A stretch of DNA of 64,000 bases from Methyloversatilis sp. (GCF_030698125.1 NZ_JAUYNV010000004.1:181522-245521); one strand, 5' to 3'; counted from the stretch's first letter, positions 54,369 to 63,979 are shown. Translations and numbers: made by a program. The notes: generated by a model from the sequence alone, not told the origin.

Positions 54369-55264
54369 CTTCTGCAGTTTCGGTCGTCATCGTCAATTAC
54401 AACGCCGGTCCGGGTCTTGTCGATGCGGTAAGGTCGGCTATTTCGGATGCTCGCGAAGTTGTAGTGGTCGACAACGCGTCGACCGATGGCAGCTTGTCGT
54501 GTCTGCGGGCGACATTCGTCGGCGACAGCAGGCTGCGCATAGTCCGTAACGAAGAGAACCTTGGTTTCGCGCGTGCTTGTAATCGCGGCGTGTCAGAGGC
54601 CACTGGAGATTTCCTGCTCTTCCTCAACCCCGACTGCGAACTTGACTCGGGCGCAATGCTCGGCTTGTTGGCCGTCATGCTGGCGGACGGTGAGGTCGGA
54701 ATGGCGGGCGGGCTTCTGCTTAATCCGGACGGCAGCGAACAGGCCGGAGGACGGCGTGCCGTGCCGACACCCTGGCGTTCGCTGGTGCGTACCGTGGGCC
54801 TCTCGAAACTGGCAAGGCGCTGGCCCAGGGTCTTTTTCGATTTTTACCTGCATAAGCAACCGTTGCCCGCACAACCGGTCGAGGTCGAAGCGATCTCGGG
54901 TGCGTGCATGCTGGTGCGCCGCAACGCAATGCTGGATGTCGGTCCGCTGGATGAGGCTTATTTCATGCACTGCGAAGATCTCGACTGGTGTATGCGCTTT
55001 CGCCTCAGCAAATGGAAGATTATGTTCGTTCCGGCCGCCGGCATGGTGCATCACCACGGCGTGTGCAGCCGAGCGCGCCCCATCTTCGTCGCCTGGCATA
55101 AGCACCGCGGCATGATGCTTTTCTATCGCAAGTTTTTCCGCCATCAGTATCCTGGAGTTGTGATGTGGCTGGTTGCGATCGGCGTCTGGCTGCGCTTCGC
55201 GTTCGTCGTCGTCCGTTACCTGCCAGGGCATGTGCGGTCGGTGTTGGGACTGAAGCGTGATTGA
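54359..55264 (+). CDS. GT2 family glycosyltransferase (second)
   Basis: 301 residues. VSVVIVNYNAGPGL, VDNASTDGS, LNPDCELD and YFMHCEDLDWCMRFRLSKW are the WbbL/rhamnosyltransferase marks. Closely related in layout to the gene before it, so the two probably add successive sugars. A C-terminal hydrophobic segment (about residues 258-280) should hold it at the membrane. Start ATG 54359, within the end of the preceding gene. Confidence 0.87.
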   Translation: MEIASAVSVVIVNYNAGPGLVDAVRSAISDAREVVVVDNASTDGSLSCLRATFVGDSRLRIVRNEENLGFARACNRGVSEATGDFLLFLNPDCELDSGAMLGLLAVMLADGEVGMAGGLLLNPDGSEQAGGRRAVPTPWRSLVRTVGLSKLARRWPRVFFDFYLHKQPLPAQPVEVEAISGACMLVRRNAMLDVGPLDEAYFMHCEDLDWCMRFRLSKWKIMFVPAAGMVHHHGVCSRARPIFVAWHKHRGMMLFYRKFFRHQYPGVVMWLVAIGVWLRFAFVVVRYLPGHVRSVLGLKRD

Positions 55265-55502
55265 ACTCGCGATCGCTTTGCCGGAGGTTACGAACGCGGT
55301 AGGTGCCTGCGTGCTGCGACAACTTTCGGCTTCCGGCCGGTGCGTGTTTGCGTGGTCACAAAGCGCGCCCGAAGGGAACGTGCATGTTGCGCAACAACTG
55401 GCAAAGTGTGAGCGCCGTTTCAGCGTGTGGGCGCCGGGGCAGGGCGATTCTGCGGTCCACACGGATCTGCGGTTTCGGGTCCAAAGGCAGGAATCAGCAT
55501 GA
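55257..55502 (+). CDS. Small coupled ORF, 81 residues, unknown
   Basis: It starts at GTG 55257 inside the end of the GT2 gene and ends in an ATGA overlap with the next small ORF. The product (MIELAIALPEVTNAVGACVL start) is neutral, with no signal or membrane helix. No family recognised. The tight start/stop chaining argues for translation; it could also be the remnant of a larger glycan gene broken by frameshift. Confidence 0.4.
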   Translation: MIELAIALPEVTNAVGACVLRQLSASGRCVFAWSQSAPEGNVHVAQQLAKCERRFSVWAPGQGDSAVHTDLRFRVQRQESA

Positions 55503-55633
55503 TTACCGGCTGTGACGAGATTTCTATCGCCATAAGCGAGATGTTCGATACGCCAACTCCGGGTAGGGCTTCCGGTCGGTCCAACTTCGATTGGGTGGCA
55601 TCGACAGCAATGCAGGGGTTAGATGCAATCTGA
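55499..55633 (+). CDS. Small coupled ORF, 44 residues, unknown
   Basis: ATG 55499 has AGGA 5 nt upstream and overlaps the stop of the 81-residue ORF; its own stop overlaps the next gene start (55623). The acidic product (MITGCDEISIAISEMFDTPT start) has no family I recognise. It may act only as a coupling peptide for the downstream gene, or be debris with the preceding ORF. Confidence 0.35.
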   Translation: MITGCDEISIAISEMFDTPTPGRASGRSNFDWVASTAMQGLDAI

Positions 55634-56774
55634 ACCGGCCAAACTGATCTTTACAATGCGCGATGCTGGTTCAGCAGGTCACATTGCCGAACTGGCTGCG
55701 GGCGCTGCGGCTCGCGGCACGCTATGCCAAGTCGTGGCGGAAGGGCCCGCGCAAGAACGTTTGGCCGCACGGGGCATCCCGCACGTCCGCGCATTGACAT
55801 GGCTCGATACTTCGGTTTCGCGCAGTGATTTGTTGCGCAGCAGGGCAATAGCAGCGGAGAGAATTCAAAAGTTTGGCGCCAGCCTCGTGGTTTGTGGTCG
55901 ATCTTCAACCGACGAGAACGGCATTGATGAAATCGTTATTGCTGCGGCCCGCTCCTTGGGCATCCCGAGCGTCGTGGTGCAGGATTTCTGGGGAGATACG
56001 TGGCCAGAGGTTTCGCGCCCTGACCACTACCTCGTCATCGATACGCTGGCCGCTCGGCTCACCGAGGCGCGAACTTCGGCGACCGCGCATGTAATCGGTT
56101 CGCTCAAACATGCGCGATACCGGGAGTGCGATTTCCAGAGCTTCCGGCGAAGGGGCCGGGAGGCGCTCGGATTGGGGATGCAGGCGATGACCATCGGTTA
56201 TTTTGGTCAGGATATTCTCCATTTGCCAGGCTACCATCACGTGTTGCGAGATATCGGACACCTAGCGGCTCGAATGGGCGATGTTTCGCTGTTCTACAAA
56301 CCTCACCCCCGTGAATCCACAGAATCCAGCTCCCGCACGATCTCCCTGCTTCGCGGTGCAGGCGCCCGCCCAATCACTGTTAAAAACATGGAGATCGAAA
56401 TAGCCATCGCCGCTGCCGATATCGTCGTTTCGTGTTTTTCCACCGTCGGACTGGATGCCGCCTACATGATGTGCGCCGCCGACTCGCCTGCGGTGAGCAT
56501 CATCTGTGCCGATTACCCGGCAGATGTGTCCGGCTTCTGGCGGTCTGCTACTGGACTTACCGCATTTCCGCTGGTGACTGACGGAATCGCACTTCCAGCC
56601 GTCGACAGACAGACTCTGGAGGTCGCGATTCGAACAGGGTTGACCAACGCCGAGCGGAAACGGCAAGCCGACAGGTCTCGCATGATTTTCGGTAATCTGG
56701 ACGATCCCGTCAAAGATGCCTACGAACTGATCGAAAGAATTGTTGGAAACGATAGTTCGAAAATGGAGGCTTGA
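55623..56774 (+). CDS. GT-B-type glycosyltransferase-like protein
   Basis: 383 residues. Two Rossmann-like halves: an N-terminal part beginning LIFTMRDAGSAGHIAELA and a C-terminal part with LFYKPHPRESTESS and VVSCFSTVGLDAAYM. The HP and Ser-containing motif order again resembles sialyl-/polysialyl- and CDP-glycerol transferases. It is more like UDP-GlcNAc 2-epimerase-fold enzymes than like GT2. The donor is not known. Ends just before the second family-A protein. Confidence 0.6.
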   Translation: MQSEPAKLIFTMRDAGSAGHIAELAAGAAARGTLCQVVAEGPAQERLAARGIPHVRALTWLDTSVSRSDLLRSRAIAAERIQKFGASLVVCGRSSTDENGIDEIVIAAARSLGIPSVVVQDFWGDTWPEVSRPDHYLVIDTLAARLTEARTSATAHVIGSLKHARYRECDFQSFRRRGREALGLGMQAMTIGYFGQDILHLPGYHHVLRDIGHLAARMGDVSLFYKPHPRESTESSSRTISLLRGAGARPITVKNMEIEIAIAAADIVVSCFSTVGLDAAYMMCAADSPAVSIICADYPADVSGFWRSATGLTAFPLVTDGIALPAVDRQTLEVAIRTGLTNAERKRQADRSRMIFGNLDDPVKDAYELIERIVGNDSSKMEA

Positions 56775-56776
56775 TC

Positions 56777-58255
56777 GTGGCTGAACGAAAGCGACTCCTC
56801 TGTATTGTGTACGAGCCGGGGAATTTTCAGGTCTGGCTAAAACTTGCAGCGCGTGGCCGGACAACCGGCGGATTCGATGTGATTTTGTGGTCTCCCTACT
56901 GCCTTCCCGACTCGGCGCGTTACCAGGCCGAGGCACTGGCCGCGGGTACCGTGTACGTTGAAGAAGCGACTTCCGCCGGCGGCCTAGCCGATATATACAC
57001 GAGACTTACCGGTTGGCTCGCTTCGAAACCGATACGCCTTCCTAGTGACTTGCAGGCGAAGGTTGCAGGGTATGCACCGCCGGGGGCTGACAACTCAACC
57101 ACGGTGGCGGATGCTCTGGTTGCCGATTTGACCGATGGCGAGCGTTACGCCGTGTGGTCTGAAGTCGATCGAATACGTCGTCGCATCAATTTTTGCGAGG
57201 ACTGGCTGGTTCAATTGGGCATCGATGCCGTCGTGCTCGCCGAGGACAATGTGGAACGGGACAGCTACGGTTGGATCGAGGGCGCACGCAGGCGGGGCAT
57301 CATGACTGCAGTGTCGAGCTACGGCGCCATCTCGGATCAGGAAGCCGTCACCGCCTACAAGAGCAGTTCGTCGCATGCGGTCGATGCGCGCAGGGCTACC
57401 CTGATTCGCCGACACCTGCCCCATTGGCTGGCTGAAGGCGATGGTTTTGCCATTACCCGATTGCCTTTTGTTCAAGCGGTTGCTCGCGAGTTAACCGCCA
57501 CGGCGCCTTTTAATCCCTGGTTGGTCAATGCCGGACACGCCGATGCAATCGCGGTGGAGAGCTCAGCGATGAAACAGGCCTACTCCCGGTTCGGTTTCCC
57601 GGCAGCAAAGCTGAAGCCGATCGGTCACCCCTTGCAAGACGTGCTTGCCGTCGTAGCCGGTGAAAGGCGAGCGCGCCGTACGGCGCTCTTTGCGCAATAC
57701 AACCTGCCGGCTCATCGGCAACTTGCAGTGGTTGCAATGCCGCCCGATCAACTTGCCAGTCGGTCCTGTGTTTATCGTCAGTATGCGGACGTGGTCTCCG
57801 CATTTGCGCGCCTGCCTGGCGAACTGACTGGTGCTAATGTGGTTGTGAGCCCCCATCCGAATATCTCGGCAGAGGGGCGCGCGCTGATTCGCGCGACCGG
57901 CGCGGTGCTGGTTGAGACGACCGTAGCGGATCTGCTGCCTCTTGCGGATCTATACATCTGCTCTGTCTCGTCGACGATCAAATGGGCGCTCGGGTGCGGC
58001 ATACCCGTCATCGACTTTGACTGCTACGGCTATGGCTACGCCGATTATCGCGAATTGCCACAGGTCATGAGTGCAGTAGACGAATCCGGGTTCCGCACTG
58101 CACTACTTCGCTTTGGAGATCCTGCGGAGCAGGCACAACTTGGTGCACTTGCCACACGTGGCTCTGAATACTGGGGGGCGATCGATGGAATGGCCCTCGA
58201 TCGCCTCTTGGAACTTCTCTTCGAGGTGAAAAGTAATGATACCCGAGTCATTTGA
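56777..58255 (+). CDS. GT-B-type surface glycan protein, family A (second copy)
   Basis: 492 residues. GTG 56777 is preferred because GGAGG lies 8 nt before it; TTG 56771 is too close. The C-terminal block VVVSPHP, then SVSSTIKWALGCGIPVI and FDCYGYGYADYRELPQV is clearly homologous to the same block at the end of the 48255 protein, while the N-terminal halves differ. Two members in one island suggest two linkages or acceptor sugars. Function is inferred from position only. Confidence 0.6.
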   Translation: MAERKRLLCIVYEPGNFQVWLKLAARGRTTGGFDVILWSPYCLPDSARYQAEALAAGTVYVEEATSAGGLADIYTRLTGWLASKPIRLPSDLQAKVAGYAPPGADNSTTVADALVADLTDGERYAVWSEVDRIRRRINFCEDWLVQLGIDAVVLAEDNVERDSYGWIEGARRRGIMTAVSSYGAISDQEAVTAYKSSSSHAVDARRATLIRRHLPHWLAEGDGFAITRLPFVQAVARELTATAPFNPWLVNAGHADAIAVESSAMKQAYSRFGFPAAKLKPIGHPLQDVLAVVAGERRARRTALFAQYNLPAHRQLAVVAMPPDQLASRSCVYRQYADVVSAFARLPGELTGANVVVSPHPNISAEGRALIRATGAVLVETTVADLLPLADLYICSVSSTIKWALGCGIPVIDFDCYGYGYADYRELPQVMSAVDESGFRTALLRFGDPAEQAQLGALATRGSEYWGAIDGMALDRLLELLFEVKSNDTRVI

Positions 58256-58961
58256 CATCCCTTCTTTCCAGCAGCGGCCAGAGACGTATCTGGGCAAGAG
58301 TAGGGCCGTGTCAGAGAAGGATGTTTTCCGCTTCTTAAAACAAGCAATTCGGGCGCAAGGTTTGTCGCCCATGCGATTCCTCGACGTTGGGTGTGCAACC
58401 GGAGACCTGCTTGCTTTCCTCGGCAACAACTATCCCGACGCGCAGCTAGCCGGTATCGATGTCGACGCTAGACTGATCGACGTTGCCAGACGGCGCACCG
58501 AACTTTCGAAAGCGCAATTGCGGGTTGCAGACGGACTGACCGCAAGACTCGGAAAGTTCGATGTGGTTACATCATTCGGTACGCTCGGTATTTTCGATGC
58601 CTTCGAGCCCTTGCTCGAAAACCTTGTTGCGAATACCTCGCCGGGTGGTCACGTTTATGTACAGGCGCTCTTGAATCCGGACGACATCGATGTGCGCATT
58701 GCGTACCGTGACAATTTGAATGGACTGGACTGGATGCGTGGATTCAATATTTTCTCACGCGCTCAAGTTAGCCGTTGGGCTGCTAGTCGCGGTCTGAAGA
58801 CGAGATTTTCAGACTTCCGCATGACTTCGTTTCTAGCAAAGCGAGAGTTGCTACCCCATCGCGCCTACTCCCTCGATTTGGCAGATGGTACCCGTCGAAC
58901 CACCAACGGATTGTGCCTGCTCCTGCCAGAGACCTTGATGGAACTCCATGTGCCCACCTGA
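58236..58961 (+). CDS. SAM-dependent methyltransferase, class I
   Basis: 241 residues. Motif I is FLDVGCATGDLLAFLG, with the acidic residue after the next strand in GIDVDARLI, and motif IV near FDVVTSFGTLG. It probably methylates a sugar hydroxyl or amino group of the glycan. In Wzt-type systems a terminal methyl group often ends the chain. It overlaps the preceding gene by 20 bp and the next by 14 bp. Confidence 0.82.
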   Translation: MIPESFDIPSFQQRPETYLGKSRAVSEKDVFRFLKQAIRAQGLSPMRFLDVGCATGDLLAFLGNNYPDAQLAGIDVDARLIDVARRRTELSKAQLRVADGLTARLGKFDVVTSFGTLGIFDAFEPLLENLVANTSPGGHVYVQALLNPDDIDVRIAYRDNLNGLDWMRGFNIFSRAQVSRWAASRGLKTRFSDFRMTSFLAKRELLPHRAYSLDLADGTRRTTNGLCLLLPETLMELHVPT

Positions 58962-60069
58962 CCATGAAAAGCCTGCACTCGAAACGGTTCGCGGTATACC
59001 TTGCGTGTCGCTGGGACCGGACTTGATAGGCGGGGGGCATCCGCCCCTGTTCTGGCCAGACATCGACGTCTACTTCCAGCGAGATCTGAATCAGGCCTTC
59101 CGCCTGATTGACAAGATAGCCGAGGCTGGTGGGCGCTATCTGAAAGGTGCAGTGCTACACCGGGAAAGTCTGTGCTTAAAGAACGCTGGGCGGGTCAGCT
59201 ACTACGATAAGAGCAAGAACGAGGCAGTTTCTGAGCCCTTCGAGAATGTGATCGCCCGCCATGTGGTACCGCTTGAGTCGCTCCGCAAGGTCATGAACCA
59301 TGCACGCGATACAGGTCTGAATGTCGTTCTCAGCGTCTACGATACGGAGGGTCTTGCATTTGCGAAGGCCGTGGGTGCGCTTGCGGTGAAGATTCCTTCA
59401 TCGAACATCACTCACAAGGCGCTGATCGATGCGGTTGCCGAAAGCGAGTTGCCAATGGTAATTGATACCGGGCGCAGCAAGTTTCGGGAAATCGAGCGCG
59501 CCGTAGGTTGGGCCCGGCAAAAAGGGGCAGGTGCAAGGCTGGTCATTCAGCACTCGCCGCCCGGCCCACCGGCTCACGCATCCCGTTTCCATCTCCGGAT
59601 GATGCCATACATGTCCGAAGTCTTTTCCTGCCCGGTTGGGCTTTCGGATCATCACAGCGGCCTTGCGATGCTGTCGCTTGCCGTGGCACTCGGTGCCTCG
59701 GTAGTTGAGAAAGGTCTGGTCGTCGATGACGCTCAGACAGACATTGACGTCGCCCACGCGCTTCCAGTGAGTCGTTTGCGCGAAGCATTGACCATACTGG
59801 ATGAAAGTTGGTGTGCATTGGGCGAAAGCATTCGTCCTGATGCGGAGGCTCCTGCCAGTCCTGTCGATCGCATGTGCATCATCGCGCGTAGGGGAATCGC
59901 GGAAGGTGAGGTCATCACGTGGGATGCCCTCGATTTTGCTTTTCCGCCGGTTGGGATAGGTGCTGAAGAAATCGACAGCTTATTGGGCGCGCGCGCGATT
60001 GTGCCGATTAGTTGCGGCGAGTCGATCAAGTGGGCCGATATCAGCGTTGCTGAAAGTGGCGATGTGTAG
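58948..60069 (+). CDS. Divergent NeuB-family protein with SAF domain
   Basis: 373 residues. It keeps the NeuB barrel and the C-terminal SAF domain, but several active-site motifs differ from LegI in the same island: AEAGVNHNG becomes PDIDVYFQR, LHCT becomes IQHSPPG, and EKHFTLD becomes EKGLVVDD, losing a histidine that binds the metal ion in characterised NeuB. The lysines in LKG and KIPSS and the SDHH histidine are kept. It may use another aldose and PEP-like donor, or be non-catalytic. Overlaps the methyltransferase gene. Confidence 0.75.
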   Translation: MCPPDHEKPALETVRGIPCVSLGPDLIGGGHPPLFWPDIDVYFQRDLNQAFRLIDKIAEAGGRYLKGAVLHRESLCLKNAGRVSYYDKSKNEAVSEPFENVIARHVVPLESLRKVMNHARDTGLNVVLSVYDTEGLAFAKAVGALAVKIPSSNITHKALIDAVAESELPMVIDTGRSKFREIERAVGWARQKGAGARLVIQHSPPGPPAHASRFHLRMMPYMSEVFSCPVGLSDHHSGLAMLSLAVALGASVVEKGLVVDDAQTDIDVAHALPVSRLREALTILDESWCALGESIRPDAEAPASPVDRMCIIARRGIAEGEVITWDALDFAFPPVGIGAEEIDSLLGARAIVPISCGESIKWADISVAESGDV

Positions 60070-60181
60070 TTTTTTCAGGTATGGGTCAATCCGGAATCAT
60101 CTTCATACATCACAAGCTCATTCAGCCATGCCTCGGTTTTTGACAATGCTGATGTGACTGGTAGGCTGCTGGCGAGACAGC

Positions 60182-61285
60182 ATGTATGGCGAGCGTTTGA
60201 TCGATTCAAATTTAAAAGAACGGCATATGGCAAGCTTTCCCTGCGGCAGTGAAGGAAAACCGTCTAAGTCAGCCGGCTCTTTCAGAGAGCCTATTGCGTC
60301 GACATTCACGCCAAAATCCCTATGTTGGGCGCCCGCCGGTGGCAATTTGCTTCCCGTGTTGGTGGATGCATTCGGGAAGCGAGGGGATTACCTAGTGGCA
60401 TCTGGTACAGGTGCTACTGAAATATCCTATTGTCGAATGACGGTTGCCGACGCGAATGTCGATCTGTTCATCAAGCTTGTTCCGAGGCGCATCGCAGTCG
60501 GGCTACAGCGTTCGGGAGGTATCTCGGATTACGTCCGAGAATGTGGGGTGCTGACGCCGGTTTGCGAACCGGGGTTTCCCAAGGCGTGCCTTGATGGCCG
60601 TGTGGCTTTTGCCTATCCGTTCGTCGACGGAACTTATCTAAACAACTCCTTGGTCGGCTTGCCCAAGCTGGGGGGAGAACTGGCGAGACTGCATGCTGCC
60701 CTGGGGAATTTTCCGGCTTCTCGTAAGGTTGCGCACCTGCAGCGACGGATGCGCATACGTATGCGGCGCAAGGCAGCGGATCTATTGGCGGATGAGTCCT
60801 GGGCCTGTTGCGAATTGTCCCCGGTGCGCGCCCACGTGAGACGCTGGCTTGCGATCGATGCGGGCCTGGGCAATGGCGGTTGTCAAGTCATTCACAATGA
60901 TTTGAACGCGGGAAATGTGCTTGAGGACACGAATGGAAATGTTTGGTTTCTCGATTTCGAGGAAGCTGGGTGGTCTTATTTACCTGCCCACTTCGATATT
61001 GCAAGAATCATCGAACGCTTTATTTTGGTAGATGAAGCGTGGGATTCGCAGACCAAAACTCTTGCTGCTGAAAGACTGCTCGATGCTTACAGCCGTGTCG
61101 GTGGCGTCAATCGTGAAACAGCCGGTCGCATTCCGCTCGCGCTCGGCTGGTTACTCGGATTTTCTTGGCTGCGAATGTCGCGCTTCCTGTGTGATCGTGA
61201 AGCGTTTCGCCACGCCGAAGTCCGTAAGTTTCTTCGGCTGGCCGAAGTTCACGATGCAAATCGGATTTGGCTCGCTGCGCTGTGA
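60182..61285 (+). CDS. APH/choline-kinase-fold phosphotransferase
   Basis: 367 residues. The catalytic loop VIHNDLNAGNVL matches HxDxxxxN and is followed by WFLDFEEAGW (the DFE/DxD metal site), as in aminoglycoside and choline/homoserine kinases. The N-terminal lobe is less clear. It should phosphorylate a small molecule or a sugar, such as the lipid-linked base or a Kdo-type sugar. It is set off by about 110 bp on one side and 165 bp on the other. ATG 60227 is an alternative start. Confidence 0.7.
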   Translation: MYGERLIDSNLKERHMASFPCGSEGKPSKSAGSFREPIASTFTPKSLCWAPAGGNLLPVLVDAFGKRGDYLVASGTGATEISYCRMTVADANVDLFIKLVPRRIAVGLQRSGGISDYVRECGVLTPVCEPGFPKACLDGRVAFAYPFVDGTYLNNSLVGLPKLGGELARLHAALGNFPASRKVAHLQRRMRIRMRRKAADLLADESWACCELSPVRAHVRRWLAIDAGLGNGGCQVIHNDLNAGNVLEDTNGNVWFLDFEEAGWSYLPAHFDIARIIERFILVDEAWDSQTKTLAAERLLDAYSRVGGVNRETAGRIPLALGWLLGFSWLRMSRFLCDREAFRHAEVRKFLRLAEVHDANRIWLAAL

Positions 61286-61450
61286 ATGACGCCATGCCGA
61301 GGGCGCGCGCCGACGACCTAACAGGAATTTTCTACAGCACCGTGCGCAACATTCATGCGCATGAAGTTCGGTTTGCGGGTGACAAGCGATCGCTAACAGA
61401 GGATCCTTCGTGCCGAGCCGGCAGGGCAGCCCGCATGGCGATGGAGGCAC

Positions 61451-62350
61451 ATGGCAAGCAATCGTGACGATATGCCTCCGGACGAGAAATCCGAATGGAC
61501 CGGCGTGCTCGGCGCGAGCTGTCTAGTCGGCCGATTTGTGCTTCAGTGCCTGCCACAACGAGGGCGCGTATTGGCCGTATCCAGAAGTCCGTCGTACGAA
61601 AACCGGCCGAACCTACGGTCGCAGTCCGCCCACACGCTGTCCGAGCTGCCGTCCTGCGCAGTGCCGAACTGGCTGTGCCTCGCACCGATCTGGGTGTTGC
61701 CAGACTACTTCCATGAATTTGAACGTCTGGGGGTCCGCCGCGTGGTGGCCCTTTCGTCAACGAGTCGTTTCACGAAGCCCGATTCGTCCGATGTGTCGGA
61801 GCGCGAGACGGCCCGGCGCCTGATCGAGGGCGAACGGCAACTTAAGCAGTGGGCCGAAGGTCGCGGCATCGAGTGCGTCATCCTTCGCCCGACGCTGATA
61901 TACGGGCTCGGACTTGACCACAATGTTTCGGAGGTGGCGCGTTTCATCCGCCGATTCGGTTTTTTTCCGGTGATCGGGCCGGCATCGGGCCTGCGGCAGC
62001 CCTTGCATGCGTCCGATCTCGCCGACGCCTGCGTCGCCGCATTGACGACCACGGAGGTGCACAGCGGCGCGTACAACTTGTCCGGGGGCGAGGCGCTGAC
62101 GTACCGCGAAATGGTTGCGCGCGTTTTCGCCGCACTCGGCAGATCTGCCCGTATCGTCCGGCTGCCGGCGGGCGCCGTGCAGTGGGCGCTGGCGTTTGCA
62201 TCGCGGTTGCCCGGTCATCGGCACTGGTCGCCGTCCATCGCAGAACGCATGAACCGCGACCAGGTCTTCGATCATGCCGAAGCCGCCCGTGACCTGGGTT
62301 TCGCGCCGCGCCCGTTTCTGCCGGGGCCAAGCGATTTTCCGCCTGAATGA
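61451..62350 (+). CDS. NAD(P)-dependent sugar epimerase/dehydratase-like SDR (atypical)
   Basis: 299 residues. A GASCLVGR glycine motif near the N-terminus, SSTSRF in the serine position, ILRPTLIYGLG, and a C-terminal NLSGGEALTYREM. The usual YxxxK is not evident, so it is an atypical SDR like some membrane-protein-linked epimerases. ATG follows GGAGG. It overlaps cysC by ATGA, so it may belong to that operon. Substrate unknown. Confidence 0.75.
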   Translation: MASNRDDMPPDEKSEWTGVLGASCLVGRFVLQCLPQRGRVLAVSRSPSYENRPNLRSQSAHTLSELPSCAVPNWLCLAPIWVLPDYFHEFERLGVRRVVALSSTSRFTKPDSSDVSERETARRLIEGERQLKQWAEGRGIECVILRPTLIYGLGLDHNVSEVARFIRRFGFFPVIGPASGLRQPLHASDLADACVAALTTTEVHSGAYNLSGGEALTYREMVARVFAALGRSARIVRLPAGAVQWALAFASRLPGHRHWSPSIAERMNRDQVFDHAEAARDLGFAPRPFLPGPSDFPPE

Positions 62351-62961
62351 ACTTACTGGACAGGATGCCAGCGACGGAGCGCAACAGAAATGTGGTGTGG
62401 CAAGGCGGACAGGTCCGCCGGAGCGAACGCGAAGACATGTTTTCCCAGTCTGCGATGACGTTCTGGCTGACCGGGCTGAGCGCGGCCGGGAAATCGACGC
62501 TGGCTTTCGCGCTGGAACGCCATCTGATCGATTCGGGGCGCGCATGCTATGTGCTCGACGGCGACAATGTAAGGCATGGGCTGAACCGCAATCTCGGCTT
62601 CAGTGAAGCCGACCGAAGCGAGAACATCCGGCGCGTCGCCGAAGCGGCGCGCCTGATGAACGATGCCGGCCTGATCGTCGTTTCGGCACTGATTTCGCCC
62701 ACCGTTGCAGATCGCGACATGGCGCGCGGCATCATCGGCGCGCGCGATTTCCGTGAGGTTTTCGTCAGCACGCCACTGGTTGTGTGCGAATCACGGGATC
62801 CGAAAGGCCTTTACGGCAGGGCGCGGAGCGGCGAACTGGCGCATTTCACGGGGGTGTCTGCGCCCTACGAGCCGCCGGAAGCGCCGGATCTGGTCATCGA
62901 TACGGCTCAGGTCGAGCTGGATGCCGCAGTCAAGTTGATGGCAGCGCTGATCAAGACGTGA
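62347..62961 (+). CDS. cysC: Adenylylsulfate kinase
   Basis: 204 residues. P-loop [29 protein letters not shown] and the lid segment ISPTVADRD are the APS-kinase motifs. It makes PAPS from APS and ATP. It is separate from cysN rather than fused to it. The first 35 or so residues are an extra N-terminal stretch. Neighbouring cysD suggests sulfate assimilation, or PAPS supply for glycan sulfation; no sulfotransferase is visible. Confidence 0.93.
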   Translation: MNLLDRMPATERNRNVVWQGGQVRRSEREDMFSQSAMTFWLTGLSAAGKSTLAFALERHLIDSGRACYVLDGDNVRHGLNRNLGFSEADRSENIRRVAEAARLMNDAGLIVVSALISPTVADRDMARGIIGARDFREVFVSTPLVVCESRDPKGLYGRARSGELAHFTGVSAPYEPPEAPDLVIDTAQVELDAAVKLMAALIKT

Positions 62962-63076
62962 CGCACGCGGCGCCCGGCCGACCCACGAACCGCGAGGCAC
63001 TGTAAAATCCTGCTCCTCCTGCGTCCGCCCGCACCATCGGGTCGGCGCGCAACCCTGCTTCCCGGTTTTCATCACG

Positions 63077-63979
63077 ATGACTACATTGACCCACCTGCAG
63101 CGGCTGGAAGCCGAGAGCATCCACATCATGCGTGAGGTGGTGGCCGAGGCCGAGAACCCGGTCATGCTCTATTCGGTCGGCAAGGACAGCGCAGTCATGC
63201 TGCACCTGGCAGCCAAGGCCTTCTACCCGTCGGTGCCGCCGTTTCCGCTGCTGCACGTCGATACCACGTGGAAATTCAAGGCGATGTACGAATTCCGCGA
63301 TGCGATGGCGCGCAAGCTGGGCATGGACCTGCTCGTGCATATCAATCCCGATGCCAAGTCGCGCAACATCAACCCGTTCGACCACGGCTCGGCGCTGCAC
63401 ACCGACCTGTGGAAGACCGAAGGCCTTAAGCAGGCGCTCGACAAGTACAAGTTCGACGCCGCATTCGGCGGTGCGCGCCGCGACGAAGAGAAGTCGCGCG
63501 CCAAGGAACGCATATTTTCCTTCCGCACCGCGCAGCATCGCTGGGACCCGAAGAGCCAGCGGCCGGAGCTGTGGAAGCTGTACAACGCGCGCAAGCATCC
63601 GGGCGAGTCGATCCGCGTGTTCCCGATCTCGAACTGGACCGAACTCGACATCTGGCAATACATCCACCTGGAAAACATTCCCATCGTGCCGCTCTATTTT
63701 GCCGCGGAGCGTCCGGTGGTCGAGCGCGACGGCACCCTGATCATGGTCGACGACGAACGCATGCCGTTGCGCCCGGGCGAGGTGCCGCAGATGAAGAGCG
63801 TGCGCTTCCGTACGCTGGGTTGCTACCCGCTGACCGGCGCGGTCGAATCAACCGCCGCAACGCTGACCGACATCATCCAGGAAATGCTGCTGACCACGAC
63901 GTCGGAGCGGCAGGGTCGCGTGATCGACCACGATTCGACCGGTTCGATGGAAAAGAAGAAGCAGGAAGGGTATTTCTGA
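63077..63979 (+). CDS. cysD: Sulfate adenylyltransferase, small subunit
   Basis: 300 residues, PAPS-reductase-like ATP-pyrophosphatase fold. The PP-loop is [16 protein letters not shown], with [23 protein letters not shown] and a C-terminal conserved [14 protein letters not shown]. With the GTPase CysN it forms APS from sulfate and ATP. The stop overlaps the cysN start by one base (TGATG). Confidence 0.95.
   Translation: MTTLTHLQRLEAESIHIMREVVAEAENPVMLYSVGKDSAVMLHLAAKAFYPSVPPFPLLHVDTTWKFKAMYEFRDAMARKLGMDLLVHINPDAKSRNINPFDHGSALHTDLWKTEGLKQALDKYKFDAAFGGARRDEEKSRAKERIFSFRTAQHRWDPKSQRPELWKLYNARKHPGESIRVFPISNWTELDIWQYIHLENIPIVPLYFAAERPVVERDGTLIMVDDERMPLRPGEVPQMKSVRFRTLGCYPLTGAVESTAATLTDIIQEMLLTTTSERQGRVIDHDSTGSMEKKKQEGYF

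Noticed and set aside
61294..61467. 57-codon frame between the kinase and SDR genes
   Set aside because: Arg/Ala-rich product, no Shine-Dalgarno, and it overlaps the well-supported SDR start.
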